Of a stretch of DNA of 64,000 nucleotides, positions 1 to 10,353 are shown piece after piece. Position 1 is the stretch's first letter. Every line of letters starts with the position of its first letter. Both the position numbers and the translations under genes were made by a program. Source of the stretch: Bacteroides sp. AN502(2024) (lineage in GTDB: Bacteria > Bacteroidota > Bacteroidia > Bacteroidales > Bacteroidaceae); assembly GCF_041227145.1 (NCBI RefSeq), contig NZ_JBGFSP010000003.1, forward strand, positions 682,001-746,000, given 5' to 3'. The notes under the pieces were generated by a model. The model was given only the letters and a program-made list of their open reading frames with translations. It was not told the DNA's origin and did no database searches.

Positions 1-55
1 GAAAAAGAAATATGGAAAGGATTTCGTAAATCTGATTAGACAGTTCGTAGAATAA
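1..55 (+). CDS. possible 3' end of an upstream gene
   Basis: One frame is open from the window edge to a TAA at 53-55, giving a short basic C-terminal tail of 17 residues that ends in Phe-Val-Glu. The other two plus frames stop at or before about position 39. This is too short to identify. It fits a plus-strand gene running into the palindrome at 127-194, which would then separate it from the converging TPR gene. Confidence 0.3.
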   Translation, partial: KKKYGKDFVNLIRQFVE

Positions 56-126
56 AAGCATTTCTTTAATCGTATAAATTGACGAATCAACTGACTAACT
101 ATTATTCGTTCCACCCGGGTTATCCT

Positions 127-194
127 TTCGTTCCACCTATGTTTCCCTTTAGTTCCACCTAGGTAGAACGAAAGGGAAACATAGGTGGAACGAA
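127..194. repeat. 68-bp near-perfect palindrome
   Basis: Two 34-bp arms meet at 160/161 with no loop and only two mismatched pairs (151/170 and 156/165). The arms carry CGTTCCACCTATG and its complement. A further CGTTCCACC copy lies at 108-116. It sits between two converging genes and lacks a T-run, so it is not a standard terminator. It may be a REP-like repeat or a cruciform-forming transcription barrier. Confidence 0.8.
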
Positions 195-261
195 CCAATA
201 CCCATAACAAAAGCCTCTCACTTATATAAACCGGAGAGATATAATAGGCTTATTAATAACT

Positions 262-1080
262 TCACTTACATTGCTGCAATTGTTCGTGCAAATCGGCAGG
301 CAGTACTCCCAAAGAGATTGCCTTTTCAAAATCCGCTTTAGCCAACACCTTCTTCTTTTGAGCCAGATAGATATTTCCGCGCAACAGATAAGCATCAGCC
401 GAGGCGGCATCCAGCCGGATCGCCTCCTCCAAATCAACCAATGCCAAATCTTCATGCTTCATTTCACGTTCCACGTCGGCACGGGCAATATAAAGTATCG
501 CATCGTCAGGAGTGGCCGTAATCATCTTATTCAGAATTTCAAGAGCTTCCCGGAATTTTCCTTCTTTCTGCTCCAGAGTAGCCAATCCCAGACGACCGCT
601 ATAACTCTGCGGATCCAATTCCAACAAACGGTTATAATCGATCCTCGCAGCCGGATAATCCCGGCGGAGCACATAAATATAGGCACGCATCAATAAGGCT
701 TCCTTGTTCTGCTTATCCTCATCAAGGACCTGACAATAATCGGTGTAAGCACGGTCTGTTTTTCCCATTTCCATATAAATGGCGGCACGGTCGAGTAAAA
801 TAGGAACTGCCAAAGGAACAAAATTCAGTGCAAAAGAATAAGATTCCAGCGCTTTGTCAAACTTACCCAAACGACGCTGCACCAAACCCAAGTTGGAAAA
901 AAGCAGCGCATTTTTGGCGTTCTTCGGTTCCAACTTCAAAGCTTGAAGCAAAAGTTCCTCCGCTTGAGAAAGACTGTCTTTCTCGATACATTCAATGGCC
1001 CTTTCGGACAATTGCTGATAAGTTTGTGCAAATGCAACAGCCGGAAAACATAAAAACAAAGCTATCAGTATTCTTACCAT
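262..1080 (-). CDS. secreted tetratricopeptide-repeat protein
   Basis: A 272-residue protein. Residues 1-18 form a Sec signal peptide ending in AFAQ, so it is probably periplasmic or membrane-associated. The rest is a run of TPR helices with the usual W/L-G-Y/A-F pattern, such as the NLGLVQRRLGKFDKALESY segment and about six similar units, which suggests a protein-protein scaffold. No catalytic motif is visible. A minus-strand promoter (TATCTTTG, 1128-1135) lies about 50 bp upstream of the ATG. The gene diverges from the sulfatase at 1229. TPR proteins of this kind are common in Bacteroides and the specific role cannot be read from sequence. Confidence 0.85.
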   Translation of the reverse strand: MVRILIALFLCFPAVAFAQTYQQLSERAIECIEKDSLSQAEELLLQALKLEPKNAKNALLFSNLGLVQRRLGKFDKALESYSFALNFVPLAVPILLDRAAIYMEMGKTDRAYTDYCQVLDEDKQNKEALLMRAYIYVLRRDYPAARIDYNRLLELDPQSYSGRLGLATLEQKEGKFREALEILNKMITATPDDAILYIARADVEREMKHEDLALVDLEEAIRLDAASADAYLLRGNIYLAQKKKVLAKADFEKAISLGVLPADLHEQLQQCK

Positions 1081-1127
1081 GATTCAAGTTTTTTCTGTTC
1101 TCAAATTCCCGCCAATACGGGAGACGA

Positions 1128-1135
1128 CAAAGATA
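1128..1135 (-). promoter_or_regulatory. -7 promoter element for the TPR gene
   Basis: Reads TATCTTTG on the minus strand, an exact match to the Bacteroides TAnnTTTG consensus. It lies 48 bp from the ATG at 1080 and is divergent from the promoter at 1191. Confidence 0.6.
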
Positions 1136-1190
1136 TGGAAAAAAAGAGATGTTTTATGCCACTTCATAAGAAAGATAAGGAAAAGTATAG

Positions 1191-1198
1191 TAACTTTG
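1191..1198 (+). promoter_or_regulatory. -7 promoter element for the sulfatase gene
   Basis: TAACTTTG matches TAnnTTTG. Transcription would begin near 1205, downstream of an in-frame upstream ATG-containing extension. This decides the start of the next gene at 1229. Confidence 0.6.
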
Positions 1199-1228
1199 TA
1201 TCCGTTCAATCTTTTTAAGTTTACAGAT

Positions 1229-3064
1229 ATGAAAAAGAGAATCGTACAATTTCTCACGACCTATTTTTTATTTGTTCTTTTATTCGTTCTTCAGAAACCC
1301 ATCTTCATGGTTTACTACCATGACTTGTATACCGACACATCTTTAAGTGATTACTTCCGTGTCATGTGGCACGGATTGCCTCTGGATTTATCTCTTGCAG
1401 GCTACCTGACCGCTATCCCCGGCTTACTGCTCATCGCCTCCGCCTGGACGAGTTCATCCGTACTCCGCCGCATCCGGCAGGGATACTTCGGAATAATAGC
1501 CTTTGTCATGGCCTGCATCTTTATCATCGATTTGGGATTATACGGCTTTTGGGGATTCCGTCTGGATGCTACTCCCATTTTCTATTTCTTCTCTTCCCCC
1601 AAAGATGCGATGGCAAGTGTCAGCTTCTGGTTTGTACTAGGGGGCATCTTATCTATACTGGTCTATGCAACCATTTTATACTTTATTTTCCATTACGTCC
1701 TTATCCGGGAGAAAAAGCCACAGAAAATACCTTATCGACGTCAGCAGGTCTCGCTTGCACTCCTTTTGCTGACAGCCGCACTCTTCATCCCCATCCGGGG
1801 CGGATTCAGCGTATCTACCATGAATTTGAGCAAGGTCTATTTCAGCCAGAACCAACGCATGAACCATGCAGCCATCAATCCGATATTCAGCTTCATGTAT
1901 TCCGCCACACACCAGAATAATTTCGATAAGCAATATCGCTTCATGGACCCGAAAATAGCTGACGAATTATTTGCAGAGATGGTAGACAAGCCTGTATCGG
2001 CAACAGACAGCATCCCCTCATTATTGAATACACAACGTCCGAACATTATTTTTATTATCCTTGAGAGTTTCTCCACACACTTGATGGAAACTTTCGGAGG
2101 ACCACCCAATGTAGCTGTCAATATGGATAAATTCGCTAAAGAAGGCATATTATTCAGCAACTTCTACGGCAGCAGTTTCCGCACAGACCGCGGACTGGCA
2201 TCCATCATCAGCGGATATCCCGGACAGCCAAGCACCAGCATCATGAAATATCCCGAAAAGACGGACAAACTTCCTTCTATCTCGCGTAGTCTGAAAAATG
2301 CCGGATATCACCTGGAATATTACTATGGCGGAGATGCCGACTTCACCAATATGCGCTCTTATCTGGTATCTTCCGGCATCGAAAAGATTATCTCCGATAA
2401 AGATTTTCCTCTGTCCGAACGCACAGGAAAATGGGGAGCACAAGATCACATCTTATTCCAACGCCTGATGAAAGACCTGAAAGAAGAAAAACAAAAAGAG
2501 CCGTTCCTGAAACTTGTTCAGACATCAAGCAGCCACGAACCGTTCGAAGTCCCGTTCCACAGGCTGGATAATAAAATCCTCAACTCCTTTGCGTATGCCG
2601 ATAGTTGTGTAGGAGACTTCGTGAAACAGTATCAAGAAACACCGCTATGGAGAAATACCCTGTTTGTACTCGTTCCCGATCATCAGGGTGCCTATCCGTA
2701 TCCGATAGAAAATCCGCTGGACGGCCATACCATTCCACTGATTTTAATCGGAGGTGCAATCAAGCGACCTCTTGTGGTAGATACTTATGCTTCACAAATT
2801 GACATTGCCGCCACCTTGCTTGCCCAATTAGGATTGCCGCATGAGGAATTTACTTTCAGCAAGAATATCATGAATCCGGCCTCTCCTCATTTCGCATACT
2901 TTACCCGACCGAACTATTTCGGAATGATTACCGCCGACAACCAATTAGTGTACAATCTGGACGCAAATACTGTGCAACTGGATGAAGGTAGCGCCAAAGG
3001 AGCCAATCTGGAGAAAGGAAAAGCATTCTTGCAGAAGCTCTACGATGATCTGGCGAAACGCTAG
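1229..3064 (+). CDS. LTA synthase family sulfatase-fold transferase
   Basis: A 611-residue inner-membrane protein. The N-terminal 200 residues hold about five hydrophobic segments (near 5-28, 58-72, 86-107, 132-155, 174-188). From about 270 an extracytoplasmic sulfatase/phosphatase-fold domain follows. Glu279 in the IILESF motif and Thr319 in FRTDRG match the metal ligand and nucleophilic Thr of LtaS-type enzymes, and VPDHQG is a later metal motif. Family members move phosphoglycerol or phosphoethanolamine onto envelope polymers or lipids; the substrate in Bacteroides is unknown to me. The frame is open 50 codons further upstream, but the promoter at 1191 places the start here. The PAP2 phosphatase follows 51 bp downstream and may recycle the lipid by-product. 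Confidence 0.85.
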   Translation: MKKRIVQFLTTYFLFVLLFVLQKPIFMVYYHDLYTDTSLSDYFRVMWHGLPLDLSLAGYLTAIPGLLLIASAWTSSSVLRRIRQGYFGIIAFVMACIFIIDLGLYGFWGFRLDATPIFYFFSSPKDAMASVSFWFVLGGILSILVYATILYFIFHYVLIREKKPQKIPYRRQQVSLALLLLTAALFIPIRGGFSVSTMNLSKVYFSQNQRMNHAAINPIFSFMYSATHQNNFDKQYRFMDPKIADELFAEMVDKPVSATDSIPSLLNTQRPNIIFIILESFSTHLMETFGGPPNVAVNMDKFAKEGILFSNFYGSSFRTDRGLASIISGYPGQPSTSIMKYPEKTDKLPSISRSLKNAGYHLEYYYGGDADFTNMRSYLVSSGIEKIISDKDFPLSERTGKWGAQDHILFQRLMKDLKEEKQKEPFLKLVQTSSSHEPFEVPFHRLDNKILNSFAYADSCVGDFVKQYQETPLWRNTLFVLVPDHQGAYPYPIENPLDGHTIPLILIGGAIKRPLVVDTYASQIDIAATLLAQLGLPHEEFTFSKNIMNPASPHFAYFTRPNYFGMITADNQLVYNLDANTVQLDEGSAKGANLEKGKAFLQKLYDDLAKR

Positions 3065-3115
3065 GAAATAATCAATATTGAATATTTATCAAGTAATATA
3101 AAACAATAAAGCCCT

Positions 3116-3805
3116 ATGATACACACCGGAATTATCCAATATCTTTCAGAGATAGATACAAATATCTTCTTGTTTTTCAATGGTATACATTCCCCTTTCT
3201 GGGATTATTTCATGAGTTCTTTCACGGGTAAATTCATCTGGATTCCCATGTATGCCACTATATTGTATATTTTATTAAAAAACTTCCATTGGAAAGTAGT
3301 ACTGTGTTACGTGGCTGCCATCACACTGACTATCACCTTCGCCGACCAAATGTGTAGCAGCATCATTCGTCCGGTAGTAGCACGCCTGCGTCCTTCCAAT
3401 CTGGAAAACCCGATTGTAGATATGGTACATATCGTAAATGGTTACCGCGGAGGAAGCTACAGTTTTCCATCGTGCCATGCAGCCAATTCATTAGGTCTTG
3501 CCATGTTTCTCATATTCCTGTTCCGTAAACGTTGGCTAAACATTTTCATCCTAGTCTGGGCAATCCTCAACTGCTACACACGTATATATCTGGGGGTACA
3601 TTATCCCGGTGATTTACTCGTAGGAGGTATTATCGGAGGATTCGGAGGTTGGCTGTTCTGCACCATCGCCCACAAAGCAGCCATCTATCTGTCACCTTCC
3701 ACCCGTACGGATAGAAAAGAAATCAAACAATGGTCAGTCACTATTTATGTAGGATTACTGACCATACTCGGTATCATTCTATATTCCACTATCAAAAGTT
3801 GGTAG
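3116..3805 (+). CDS. PAP2 superfamily membrane phosphatase
   Basis: A 229-residue polytopic membrane protein of the type 2 phosphatidic acid phosphatase family. All three signature motifs are present: ARLRPSN, SFPSCHA (the usual PSGH with Cys for Gly) and a final R-x5-H-x3-D in RIYLGVHYPGD. These form the lipid-phosphate or undecaprenyl-pyrophosphate hydrolase active site at the outer face of the inner membrane. No separate promoter is visible in the 51-bp gap after the LTA-synthase-like gene, so the two probably form one transcript ending at the hairpin at 3830. The exact lipid substrate is not evident. Confidence 0.88.
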   Translation: MIHTGIIQYLSEIDTNIFLFFNGIHSPFWDYFMSSFTGKFIWIPMYATILYILLKNFHWKVVLCYVAAITLTITFADQMCSSIIRPVVARLRPSNLENPIVDMVHIVNGYRGGSYSFPSCHAANSLGLAMFLIFLFRKRWLNIFILVWAILNCYTRIYLGVHYPGDLLVGGIIGGFGGWLFCTIAHKAAIYLSPSTRTDRKEIKQWSVTIYVGLLTILGIILYSTIKSW

Positions 3806-3829
3806 AATGTAACCTATTTCAAACTAAAA

Positions 3830-3870
3830 AGTAAAAGCCTGACACCATTATCCGATGCCAGGCTTTTACT
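3830..3870. terminator. bidirectional terminator between PAP2 and leuB
   Basis: A perfect 12-bp stem (AGTAAAAGCCTG with CAGGCTTTTACT) and a 17-nt loop, followed by T-rich sequence on the plus side and A-rich sequence on the other. It lies between two convergent genes, so it can serve both. Confidence 0.8.
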
Positions 3871-3886
3871 TTTTTATCCGGTTTTA

Positions 3887-4948
3887 TCAAGCCTTCTTGA
3901 TATAATCAACAATCCACTCTCCTACTTCTTTCGTTCCGTACTTAGCCCCCCCGGCCACTTGTATTTCCGGTGTACGTACCTTCTCATCCAAAGAAGCATC
4001 TACGGCTTTACGAATCAATGCGCCCTCCTCTTTGCAATCGAAATACTCGAACAACATAGCTACAGAAAGAATCTGTGCCAACGGATTAGCTATATTCAAT
4101 CCCTTAGCCTGCGGCCATGAACCGTGAATAGGTTCAAATACCGGAGTGCTTTCACCTGTAGAAGCAGAAGGAAGCAAACCCATAGAGCCACTGATTACAG
4201 AACCTTCGTCAGTCAGGATGTCGCCGAATGTATTTTCCGTTACCATCACATCGAAGAAAGCAGGTTCCTGAATCATCTTCATGGCAGCATTGTCCACAAA
4301 CATATAATCAGTTGTCACTTCCGGATAGTCCGGAGCCATTTCCTGTGCAATCTGACGCCACAGACGGGAAGAAGCCAACACATTTGCCTTATCTACCACT
4401 GTCAGATGTTTTCTGCGCTTCATCGCATATTCGAAAGCCACCTTTAAAATACGTTCGATTTCCGGACGAGTATAATAGTTCGTATCATACGCTTTATCAT
4501 TATCCTGATACTTCTCCCCGAAATACATACCTCCGGTCAGCTCACGGATACAGATAAAATCAGCGTTCTCTACCAGCTCCGCACGTAATGGAGATTTGTG
4601 AATCAGACATTTGAATGTCTGTACCGGACGGATATTGGCGAAAAGACCCAGTTTCTTACGCATAGCCAGCAAGCCTTGCTCCGGACGCACCTTGGCAGTA
4701 GGATCATGATCAAATTTCGGATCACCTACAGCAGAGAATAAAACAGCATCCGCCTCTTTACAAACCTGATAAGTTGCTTCCGGAAACGGATCGCCTACTT
4801 TATCAATCGCATCAGCTCCACAGATTGCATATTCATAACTTACTTTGTGCCCAAACTTCTCACAAACAGCACTCATCACATCTACACCTTGCACAGAGAT
4901 CTCCGGTCCGATACCGTCACCTGCCAATACAGCAATTTTAAAATCCAT
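3887..4948 (-). CDS. leuB: 3-isopropylmalate dehydrogenase
   Basis: A 353-residue enzyme, full family length. It oxidises and decarboxylates 3-isopropylmalate to 2-oxoisocaproate with NAD+. The N-terminus shows the [12 protein letters not shown] signature, and the metal/substrate loop [16 protein letters not shown] is intact. It is the last gene of the leu operon, 59 bp after the citramalate-synthase-like gene, and ends at the terminator at 3830. LeuB-type enzymes can also process the methylmalate intermediate of the citramalate route to isoleucine, which fits the neighbouring gene. Confidence 0.95.
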   Translation of the reverse strand: MDFKIAVLAGDGIGPEISVQGVDVMSAVCEKFGHKVSYEYAICGADAIDKVGDPFPEATYQVCKEADAVLFSAVGDPKFDHDPTAKVRPEQGLLAMRKKLGLFANIRPVQTFKCLIHKSPLRAELVENADFICIRELTGGMYFGEKYQDNDKAYDTNYYTRPEIERILKVAFEYAMKRRKHLTVVDKANVLASSRLWRQIAQEMAPDYPEVTTDYMFVDNAAMKMIQEPAFFDVMVTENTFGDILTDEGSVISGSMGLLPSASTGESTPVFEPIHGSWPQAKGLNIANPLAQILSVAMLFEYFDCKEEGALIRKAVDASLDEKVRTPEIQVAGGAKYGTKEVGEWIVDYIKKA

Positions 4949-5007
4949 AATCGTTTATTCTTCTATTTATATATTCGTATAAAAACACTTCTCGCGCAAC
5001 TTGTTTC

Positions 5008-6555
5008 TCACTTGCTCTTCTCGTATTCATCTTCGATGAGGTTCAGCATCTTCATAGTAGCCTTGATGGCAGCCTCTGTCTGGTCGGCATCAAGTCCGCG
5101 GGTGCGGAACATCTGTCCATCAAAACTCCACGTGATTACCGTCTGCACAAATGCATCCGTACGTCCACCGGGAGGAATAGTCACCGCATAATTGGTCAGC
5201 ATCGGGAATTTACGTCCCAATGTCACCTTATATATCTTACGCAGCGCACGAACAAAAGCATCATACTGGCCATCCCCGCTTGAACTCTCTTCGTACTCCT
5301 TTCCGTTGACTTCTATCTTCAACGTTGCCATCGGTTTCAAGCCATGAGCCAGATTCACAAAATAGCTTTTCAGTTTGACTTTCTCAACCAATGCTCCGTG
5401 TTTCAATACATCCGAAACAATGTACGGCAAATCTTCCTGCGTAACCAGCTCTTTCTTGTCGCCCAACTCGATGATGCGTTCCGTCACCTTGCGCATGGCA
5501 TCTTCGTCCAGCTCCAATCCCAGATCTTCGAGGTTCTTGCGGATATTTGCCTTACCGCTTGTCTTACCCAATGCATACTCACGCTTACGACCAAAACGTT
5601 CGGGAAGCAAATCATTACAATAGAGATTATTTTTATTATCCCCGTCGGCATGCACCCCGGCCACTTGCGTAAAGACATTCTCACCTACAATCGGCTTATT
5701 GGCAGGTATCACAATTCCCGAATAAGACTCCACTACCCGGCTGACATCGTTCAAACGGCTCTCGTCGATATTAGTCACCGCATTGAAATGGTCTTTCAGG
5801 ATAGCCTGCACACTTGCGAGAGGAGCATTTCCCGCCCGTTCGCCCAGTCCGTTAATGGTTGTATGCAATCCTTTGACACCGCTTAATACAGCGGCAAGGA
5901 CATTGCTCACAGCCAAATCATAATCATTGTGCGCATGGAAATCGAAATGAGTATTCGGGTAACGCTTCTTCATCTTCCGCATATACTCTATCACTTGCAA
6001 AGGATTCAAAATACCCAACGTATCAGGCAACATAAAACGCTTGACACTCGTTTTTTTCAATCCATCCATTAATTGAAATACATATTCGGGAGACTCCTTG
6101 ATACCGTTGCTCCAATCTTCCAGATAAACATTGACGGTAATATCCTGTTCGTCGGCATAATGCACCACACTTATGATATCCGCCAGATGCTCTTCCGGTC
6201 TTTTTTTCAGCTGTTGCGTACAATGCTTCAGTGAACCTTTACAAAGAAGATTAATCACACGGCAACCGGTACCCTGAACCCAATCGACAGAAGTGTATCC
6301 GTCGACAAAGCCGAGCACTTCCACTTTATGGAGCAGATTACGACGGGCAGCCCAGTCGCAAATCATCTTCACGGCTTCAAACTCACCGTCCGACACACGT
6401 GCCGAAGCAACCTCCACCCGGTCTACCTTTAAGTCTTCTAACAGTAAACGGGCGATCATTAGTTTCTCATGAGGCACAAAAGACACTCCGCAGGTTTGCT
6501 CACCATCACGGAGCGTTGTGTCCATGATTTCTATTTTCACGCCTTCTTTTCCCAT
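5008..6555 (-). CDS. citramalate synthase-like 2-isopropylmalate/homocitrate synthase family enzyme
   Basis: A 515-residue DRE-TIM metallolyase. The catalytic start [10 protein letters not shown] lies at residues 11-20, the metal-binding HAHNDYD motif sits in the barrel, and a C-terminal LeuA-type allosteric domain covers roughly 370-505. The operon already has a canonical LeuA at 8651-10147, so this divergent paralogue is more likely a citramalate synthase, condensing pyruvate with acetyl-CoA toward 2-oxobutyrate and isoleucine; that assignment is inference. The first ATG overlaps leuD by 19 bp. Translation could instead start at the in-frame ATG of MDTTLRD (6525), which matches the usual N-terminus better. 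Confidence 0.8.
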   Translation of the reverse strand: MGKEGVKIEIMDTTLRDGEQTCGVSFVPHEKLMIARLLLEDLKVDRVEVASARVSDGEFEAVKMICDWAARRNLLHKVEVLGFVDGYTSVDWVQGTGCRVINLLCKGSLKHCTQQLKKRPEEHLADIISVVHYADEQDITVNVYLEDWSNGIKESPEYVFQLMDGLKKTSVKRFMLPDTLGILNPLQVIEYMRKMKKRYPNTHFDFHAHNDYDLAVSNVLAAVLSGVKGLHTTINGLGERAGNAPLASVQAILKDHFNAVTNIDESRLNDVSRVVESYSGIVIPANKPIVGENVFTQVAGVHADGDNKNNLYCNDLLPERFGRKREYALGKTSGKANIRKNLEDLGLELDEDAMRKVTERIIELGDKKELVTQEDLPYIVSDVLKHGALVEKVKLKSYFVNLAHGLKPMATLKIEVNGKEYEESSSGDGQYDAFVRALRKIYKVTLGRKFPMLTNYAVTIPPGGRTDAFVQTVITWSFDGQMFRTRGLDADQTEAAIKATMKMLNLIEDEYEKSK

Positions 6556-7133
6556 GCTTCTATTTTATCTTTATTGCTCAACAAGAAATCGATATCGTCC
6601 AATCCGTTCATCAAACAAAGTTTCTTGTAAGCATTGATTTCGAAATGTTCACTTTTACCTGTCGCCTTGTTGGTAATGGTCTGTTCAGGAAGGTTCACTT
6701 CCACTTCCATCTGGGGGTCCGCCTCTATCGAATCGAACAACTCCTGCAGGAACTCTTCGGTAACAACCACCGGAAGCACAAAATTGTTCAACTCATTATT
6801 CTTATGAATATCGGCAAAGAAACTGGATACCACCACACGGAAACCGTAACCTGCAATTGCCCAGGCAGCGTGTTCACGGCTGGAACCCGAACCGAAATTT
6901 TTTCCTGCCACCAATATCTGGCCACCGTAAATAGGATTGTTCAACACAAAATCCTTGTTCGGGGAACCGTCAGCATTATAACGCCAGTCACGGAAAAGAT
7001 TATCACCGAAGAATTTTTCTTCACGAGTGGTTGCTTTCAGGAAACGTGCCGGAATAATCTGGTCTGTATCTACATTTTCTAAAGGAAGAGGTACACAAGT
7101 ACTTGTTATTATATTAAATTTTGTCTTAGCCAT
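6537..7133 (-). CDS. leuD: isopropylmalate isomerase small subunit
   Basis: A 198-residue swivel domain, full length. With LeuC it isomerises 2-isopropylmalate to 3-isopropylmalate. The signature [13 protein letters not shown] is present, as is the N-terminal [12 protein letters not shown] substrate-binding segment. It starts 40 bp after leuC and its end overlaps the next gene, indicating translational coupling. Confidence 0.95.
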   Translation of the reverse strand: MAKTKFNIITSTCVPLPLENVDTDQIIPARFLKATTREEKFFGDNLFRDWRYNADGSPNKDFVLNNPIYGGQILVAGKNFGSGSSREHAAWAIAGYGFRVVVSSFFADIHKNNELNNFVLPVVVTEEFLQELFDSIEADPQMEVEVNLPEQTITNKATGKSEHFEINAYKKLCLMNGLDDIDFLLSNKDKIEAWEKKA

Positions 7134-7173
7134 CGTCTTATTTACAATTTATGATTTACGAATTACGGTTACA

Positions 7174-8568
7174 TTACATCAGCTCTCTCGGATCGGTAAT
7201 CACACCTGTCACCGCAGCAGCGGCAGCCACCAGCGGACTAGCCAGCAAAGTGCGTGCACCGGGTCCCTGACGTCCTTCAAAATTACGATTACTGGTAGAT
7301 ACCGAATACTTTCCAGCAGGGATCTTGTCATCGTTCATTGCCAGACAAGCAGAACATCCCGGCTGACGGATGGAAAATCCGGCTTCCGTCAATATCTTGT
7401 CTATTCCTTCCTTACGGATCTGCGCGTCTACCATCCATGAACCGGGAACCAACCATGCGATTACATTCTCGGCTTTCTTACGACCTTTCACGATGGAAGC
7501 AAATGCACGGAAATCCTCCATACGGCCGTTTGTACAAGCCCCAAGGAATACGTAATCAATCTTTTTACCCAACAAAGACTCACCCGGTCGGAATCCCATA
7601 TATTCCATTGATTTCTTGAACGAAACCAGTGCAGCTTCACCCATTCCTTCCACGGTAGGAATGTGCTGTGTGATTCCTATGCCCATACCCGGATTCGTTC
7701 CATAGGTAATCATCGGTTCAATATCAGCTGCTTCGAAACGAACCTCTTTATCAAACACGGCATCATCATCACTCTTCAATGTCTTCCAATATGCCAAAGC
7801 CTTGTCCCATGCTTCGCCTTGCGGAGCACCTTCACGTCCCTTGACATATTCAAAAGTCACTTCATCCGGAGCAACCATCCCTCCACGTGCCCCCATTTCA
7901 ATCGAAAGGTTACAAAGGGTAAGACGTCCCTCCATGGTCAGATGGCGGATAGCCGAACCTGCATACTCTACAAAGTAACCCGTAGCACCACTGGTAGTCA
8001 TTTTAGACATCATATACAGAGCTACATCCTTTGCGGTCACCCCTTTACCCAGTTCTCCGTCTACAGTGATACGCATCGTTTTCGGTCTCGACTGGAGAAT
8101 ACATTGTGAAGCCAGCACCATTTCCACCTCGCTCGTTCCGATACCGAAAGCAATCGCCCCCATCGCACCGTGAGTAGAAGTGTGAGAGTCACCGCAAACA
8201 ATCGTCATTCCCGGTAAGGTCAAACCACGTTCGGGACCTACCACATGGATAATACCATTCTTCGGATGCATCATGCCATAGTGTGTCAGACCGAAATCCT
8301 TCGCATTCTGCGCCAGTGTGTCCACCTGCATTTTAGAAACCGGATCTTCAATTTCCTTATCCTGATCGTGTGTCGGTGTATTGTGGTCGGGCATACAAAA
8401 CACCTTTTCCGGACGTAATACTCCGATTCCACGTTCACGTAATCCTGAAAAAGCTTGCGGACTAGTCACTTCGTGGCAATATAACCGATCAATATAAAGC
8501 TGTGTAGGACCATCTTCCACAGTAGTCACCACATGGGCATCCCATATCTTATCAAATAATGTATTCAT
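7174..8568 (-). CDS. leuC: isopropylmalate isomerase large subunit
   Basis: A 464-residue aconitase-family subunit. The three cluster-ligand cysteines are visible: one in FLGACTNGR and two in the CSAC segment of [13 protein letters not shown], which hold a [4Fe-4S] cluster. [11 protein letters not shown] is the substrate-binding signature. It works with LeuD on 2-isopropylmalate and, by family precedent, on citramalate. It lies 82 bp after leuA in the same operon. Confidence 0.95.
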   Translation of the reverse strand: MNTLFDKIWDAHVVTTVEDGPTQLYIDRLYCHEVTSPQAFSGLRERGIGVLRPEKVFCMPDHNTPTHDQDKEIEDPVSKMQVDTLAQNAKDFGLTHYGMMHPKNGIIHVVGPERGLTLPGMTIVCGDSHTSTHGAMGAIAFGIGTSEVEMVLASQCILQSRPKTMRITVDGELGKGVTAKDVALYMMSKMTTSGATGYFVEYAGSAIRHLTMEGRLTLCNLSIEMGARGGMVAPDEVTFEYVKGREGAPQGEAWDKALAYWKTLKSDDDAVFDKEVRFEAADIEPMITYGTNPGMGIGITQHIPTVEGMGEAALVSFKKSMEYMGFRPGESLLGKKIDYVFLGACTNGRMEDFRAFASIVKGRKKAENVIAWLVPGSWMVDAQIRKEGIDKILTEAGFSIRQPGCSACLAMNDDKIPAGKYSVSTSNRNFEGRQGPGARTLLASPLVAAAAAVTGVITDPRELM

Positions 8569-8650
8569 CTGTTTATGTACTATTTTACTAATTACTATTT
8601 ACTCTTTCAATCAATCTCTGTAATACCTAACCGACTGCTAATCTCTTTTT

Positions 8651-10147
8651 TTACGATTTGAATTTGTTGATACAGTCGATGTAAGCTTCTACCGAAGCAG
8701 CGATAATATCTGTATTGGCACCAAAACCATAATAAATCTGGTTATCGTATTCTACCTGCATGTGCACTTTGCCTACATCATCACTACCCTTACTGATAGC
8801 CTGAATAGTAAACTCTTTCAGAGTCATGTGGCGATCTACAATCTTTTTCAATGCTTTGATAGCTGCATCTACCGGACCGTTACCACTGGCACAAGCTTCA
8901 AACTTCTCACCGGCAATATTCAGTCCCAAACTGGCTACCGAACGCACACCGACACCACTCGTCACCTGCAAGTAATCCAGTTTGATACGATGGTTCAGGC
9001 TACGGTCCGCACCTGCCAATACCAAAATATCATCATCATTAATATCTTTCTTCTTATCAGCCAACTTCAGGAACTCATCATATACCTTATCCAGTTTTTC
9101 CCGATCCAGATTCACTCCCAATATAGAAAGACGATTTTTCAATGCAGCACGTCCGCTACGGGCAGTCAATACGATAGAGTTATCATCAATACCCACATCA
9201 TGCGGATCAATAATCTCATACGTCTGTACATTCTTCAATACACCATCCTGATGGATACCTGAAGAGTGTGCGAAAGCATTACGTCCAACGATTGCTTTAT
9301 TAGGCTGTACCGGCATATTCATCAGACTGGATACCATACGGCTGGTCGGATAGATCTTCTGCGTATTGATATTGGTTTGAATATCTATTTCGTGATGACT
9401 CTTGATAATCATGGCGATTTCTTCGAGAGCAGTATTTCCTGCACGTTCGCCAATACCGTTGATAGTAACCTCCACCTGACGCGCACCGTTCAAAACACCT
9501 GCTATCGTATTGGCAGTAGCCATACCCAAGTCATTGTGACAGTGAGTAGAAAGTATGGCATTATCAATACCGTCTACATGGTCAACCAGATATTTTATCT
9601 TAGCGCCATATTCCGAAGGCAAGCAGTAACCTGTTGTATCAGGGATATTCACTACGGTAGCTCCTGCTTTGATGACAGCTTCCACCACACGTGCCAGATA
9701 TTCGTTATCCGTACGGCCTGCATCTTCTGCATAAAATTCCACATCATCTACAAAACGGCGGGCGTATCTCACAGCAGCTACCGCGCGTTCGATAATCTCT
9801 TCACGATTCGAATTGAATTTATACTTAATGTGCGAATCCGAAGTACCGATACCGGTATGAATACGTTTATGTTTAGCAAATTTCAGTGCATCTACAGCTA
9901 CATCAATATCTTTTTGAACTGCGCGGGTCAAAGCACAGATAGTAGGCCAAGTCACCGCTTTCGAAATCTCAATCACTGAATTAAAATCTCCCGGGCTCGA
10001 AATGGGGAATCCGGCTTCAATCACGTCTACTCCCAAGGCTTCCAATGCCTTTGCTACCTGGATCTTCTCCACTGTGTTCAACTGGCATCCGGGAACCTGT
10101 TCACCATCTCTAAGAGTAGTATCAAAAATAAATAACCTATTGTCCAT
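8651..10147 (-). CDS. leuA: 2-isopropylmalate synthase
   Basis: A 498-residue enzyme that condenses acetyl-CoA with 2-oxoisovalerate, the committed step to leucine. [12 protein letters not shown] lies at residues 9-20 and [12 protein letters not shown] supplies metal ligands; a C-terminal regulatory domain from about 375 is the usual leucine feedback site. It is the first structural gene of the operon, preceded by the leader peptide and attenuator at 10184-10324. The AUG lies 37 nt beyond the attenuator hairpin. Confidence 0.95.
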   Translation of the reverse strand: MDNRLFIFDTTLRDGEQVPGCQLNTVEKIQVAKALEALGVDVIEAGFPISSPGDFNSVIEISKAVTWPTICALTRAVQKDIDVAVDALKFAKHKRIHTGIGTSDSHIKYKFNSNREEIIERAVAAVRYARRFVDDVEFYAEDAGRTDNEYLARVVEAVIKAGATVVNIPDTTGYCLPSEYGAKIKYLVDHVDGIDNAILSTHCHNDLGMATANTIAGVLNGARQVEVTINGIGERAGNTALEEIAMIIKSHHEIDIQTNINTQKIYPTSRMVSSLMNMPVQPNKAIVGRNAFAHSSGIHQDGVLKNVQTYEIIDPHDVGIDDNSIVLTARSGRAALKNRLSILGVNLDREKLDKVYDEFLKLADKKKDINDDDILVLAGADRSLNHRIKLDYLQVTSGVGVRSVASLGLNIAGEKFEACASGNGPVDAAIKALKKIVDRHMTLKEFTIQAISKGSDDVGKVHMQVEYDNQIYYGFGANTDIIAASVEAYIDCINKFKS

Positions 10148-10183
10148 ATTCTTATGTATATTATATAATTATTAGCATTAAAA

Positions 10184-10217
10184 AAAGCCTTTCACACTTA
10201 GAAGTGAGAAAGGCTTT
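10184..10217 (-). terminator. leu operon attenuator terminator
   Basis: On the minus strand a stem of about 16 bp (AAAGCCTTTCTCACTT against AAGTGTGAAAGGCTTT, one mismatch) is followed at once by a T-run, giving an intrinsic terminator between the leader peptide and leuA. Its 5' arm contains CUCACUUC (10201-10208), which can instead pair with GAAGUGAG in the leader peptide codons (10253-10260), an antiterminator. Confidence 0.85.
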
Positions 10218-10240
10218 CGTATATTTTCATTTATACATAT

Positions 10241-10324
10241 TTACGCGCAGCACTCACTTCCACCACCCTTTGATAGTAGAATAATAATACCGCATAGTAG
10301 AATATGTATAAACATCTGATTCAT
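10241..10324 (-). CDS. Ile/Leu-rich leader peptide of the leu operon
   Basis: A 27-codon ORF starting MNQMFIHILLCGIIILL and ending in a Gly-rich, Cys-Cys-Ala tail before TAA. It has five Ile codons and four Leu codons, and all four Leu codons are CTA. The ORF starts about 23 nt after the expected transcription start. Its last third (codons GGA-AGT-GAG) is complementary to the 5' arm of the attenuator stem. A ribosome stalled on the Ile/Leu codons would leave that segment free to pair and open the operon; a ribosome reaching the stop codon would cover it and allow termination. The mixed codon content fits an operon serving both leucine and isoleucine. It is not homologous in sequence to enterobacterial leuL, so no symbol is given. 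Confidence 0.82.
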   Translation of the reverse strand: MNQMFIHILLCGIIILLSKGGGSECCA

Positions 10325-10353
10325 TTTTTGTCTCTTTTATTAGTTTGACGGTG

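Noticed and set aside
9266..9979. A 237-codon plus-strand frame
   Set aside because: Antisense to leuA, which is a clear enzyme; Cys/His/Tyr-rich composition is typical of an antisense shadow.
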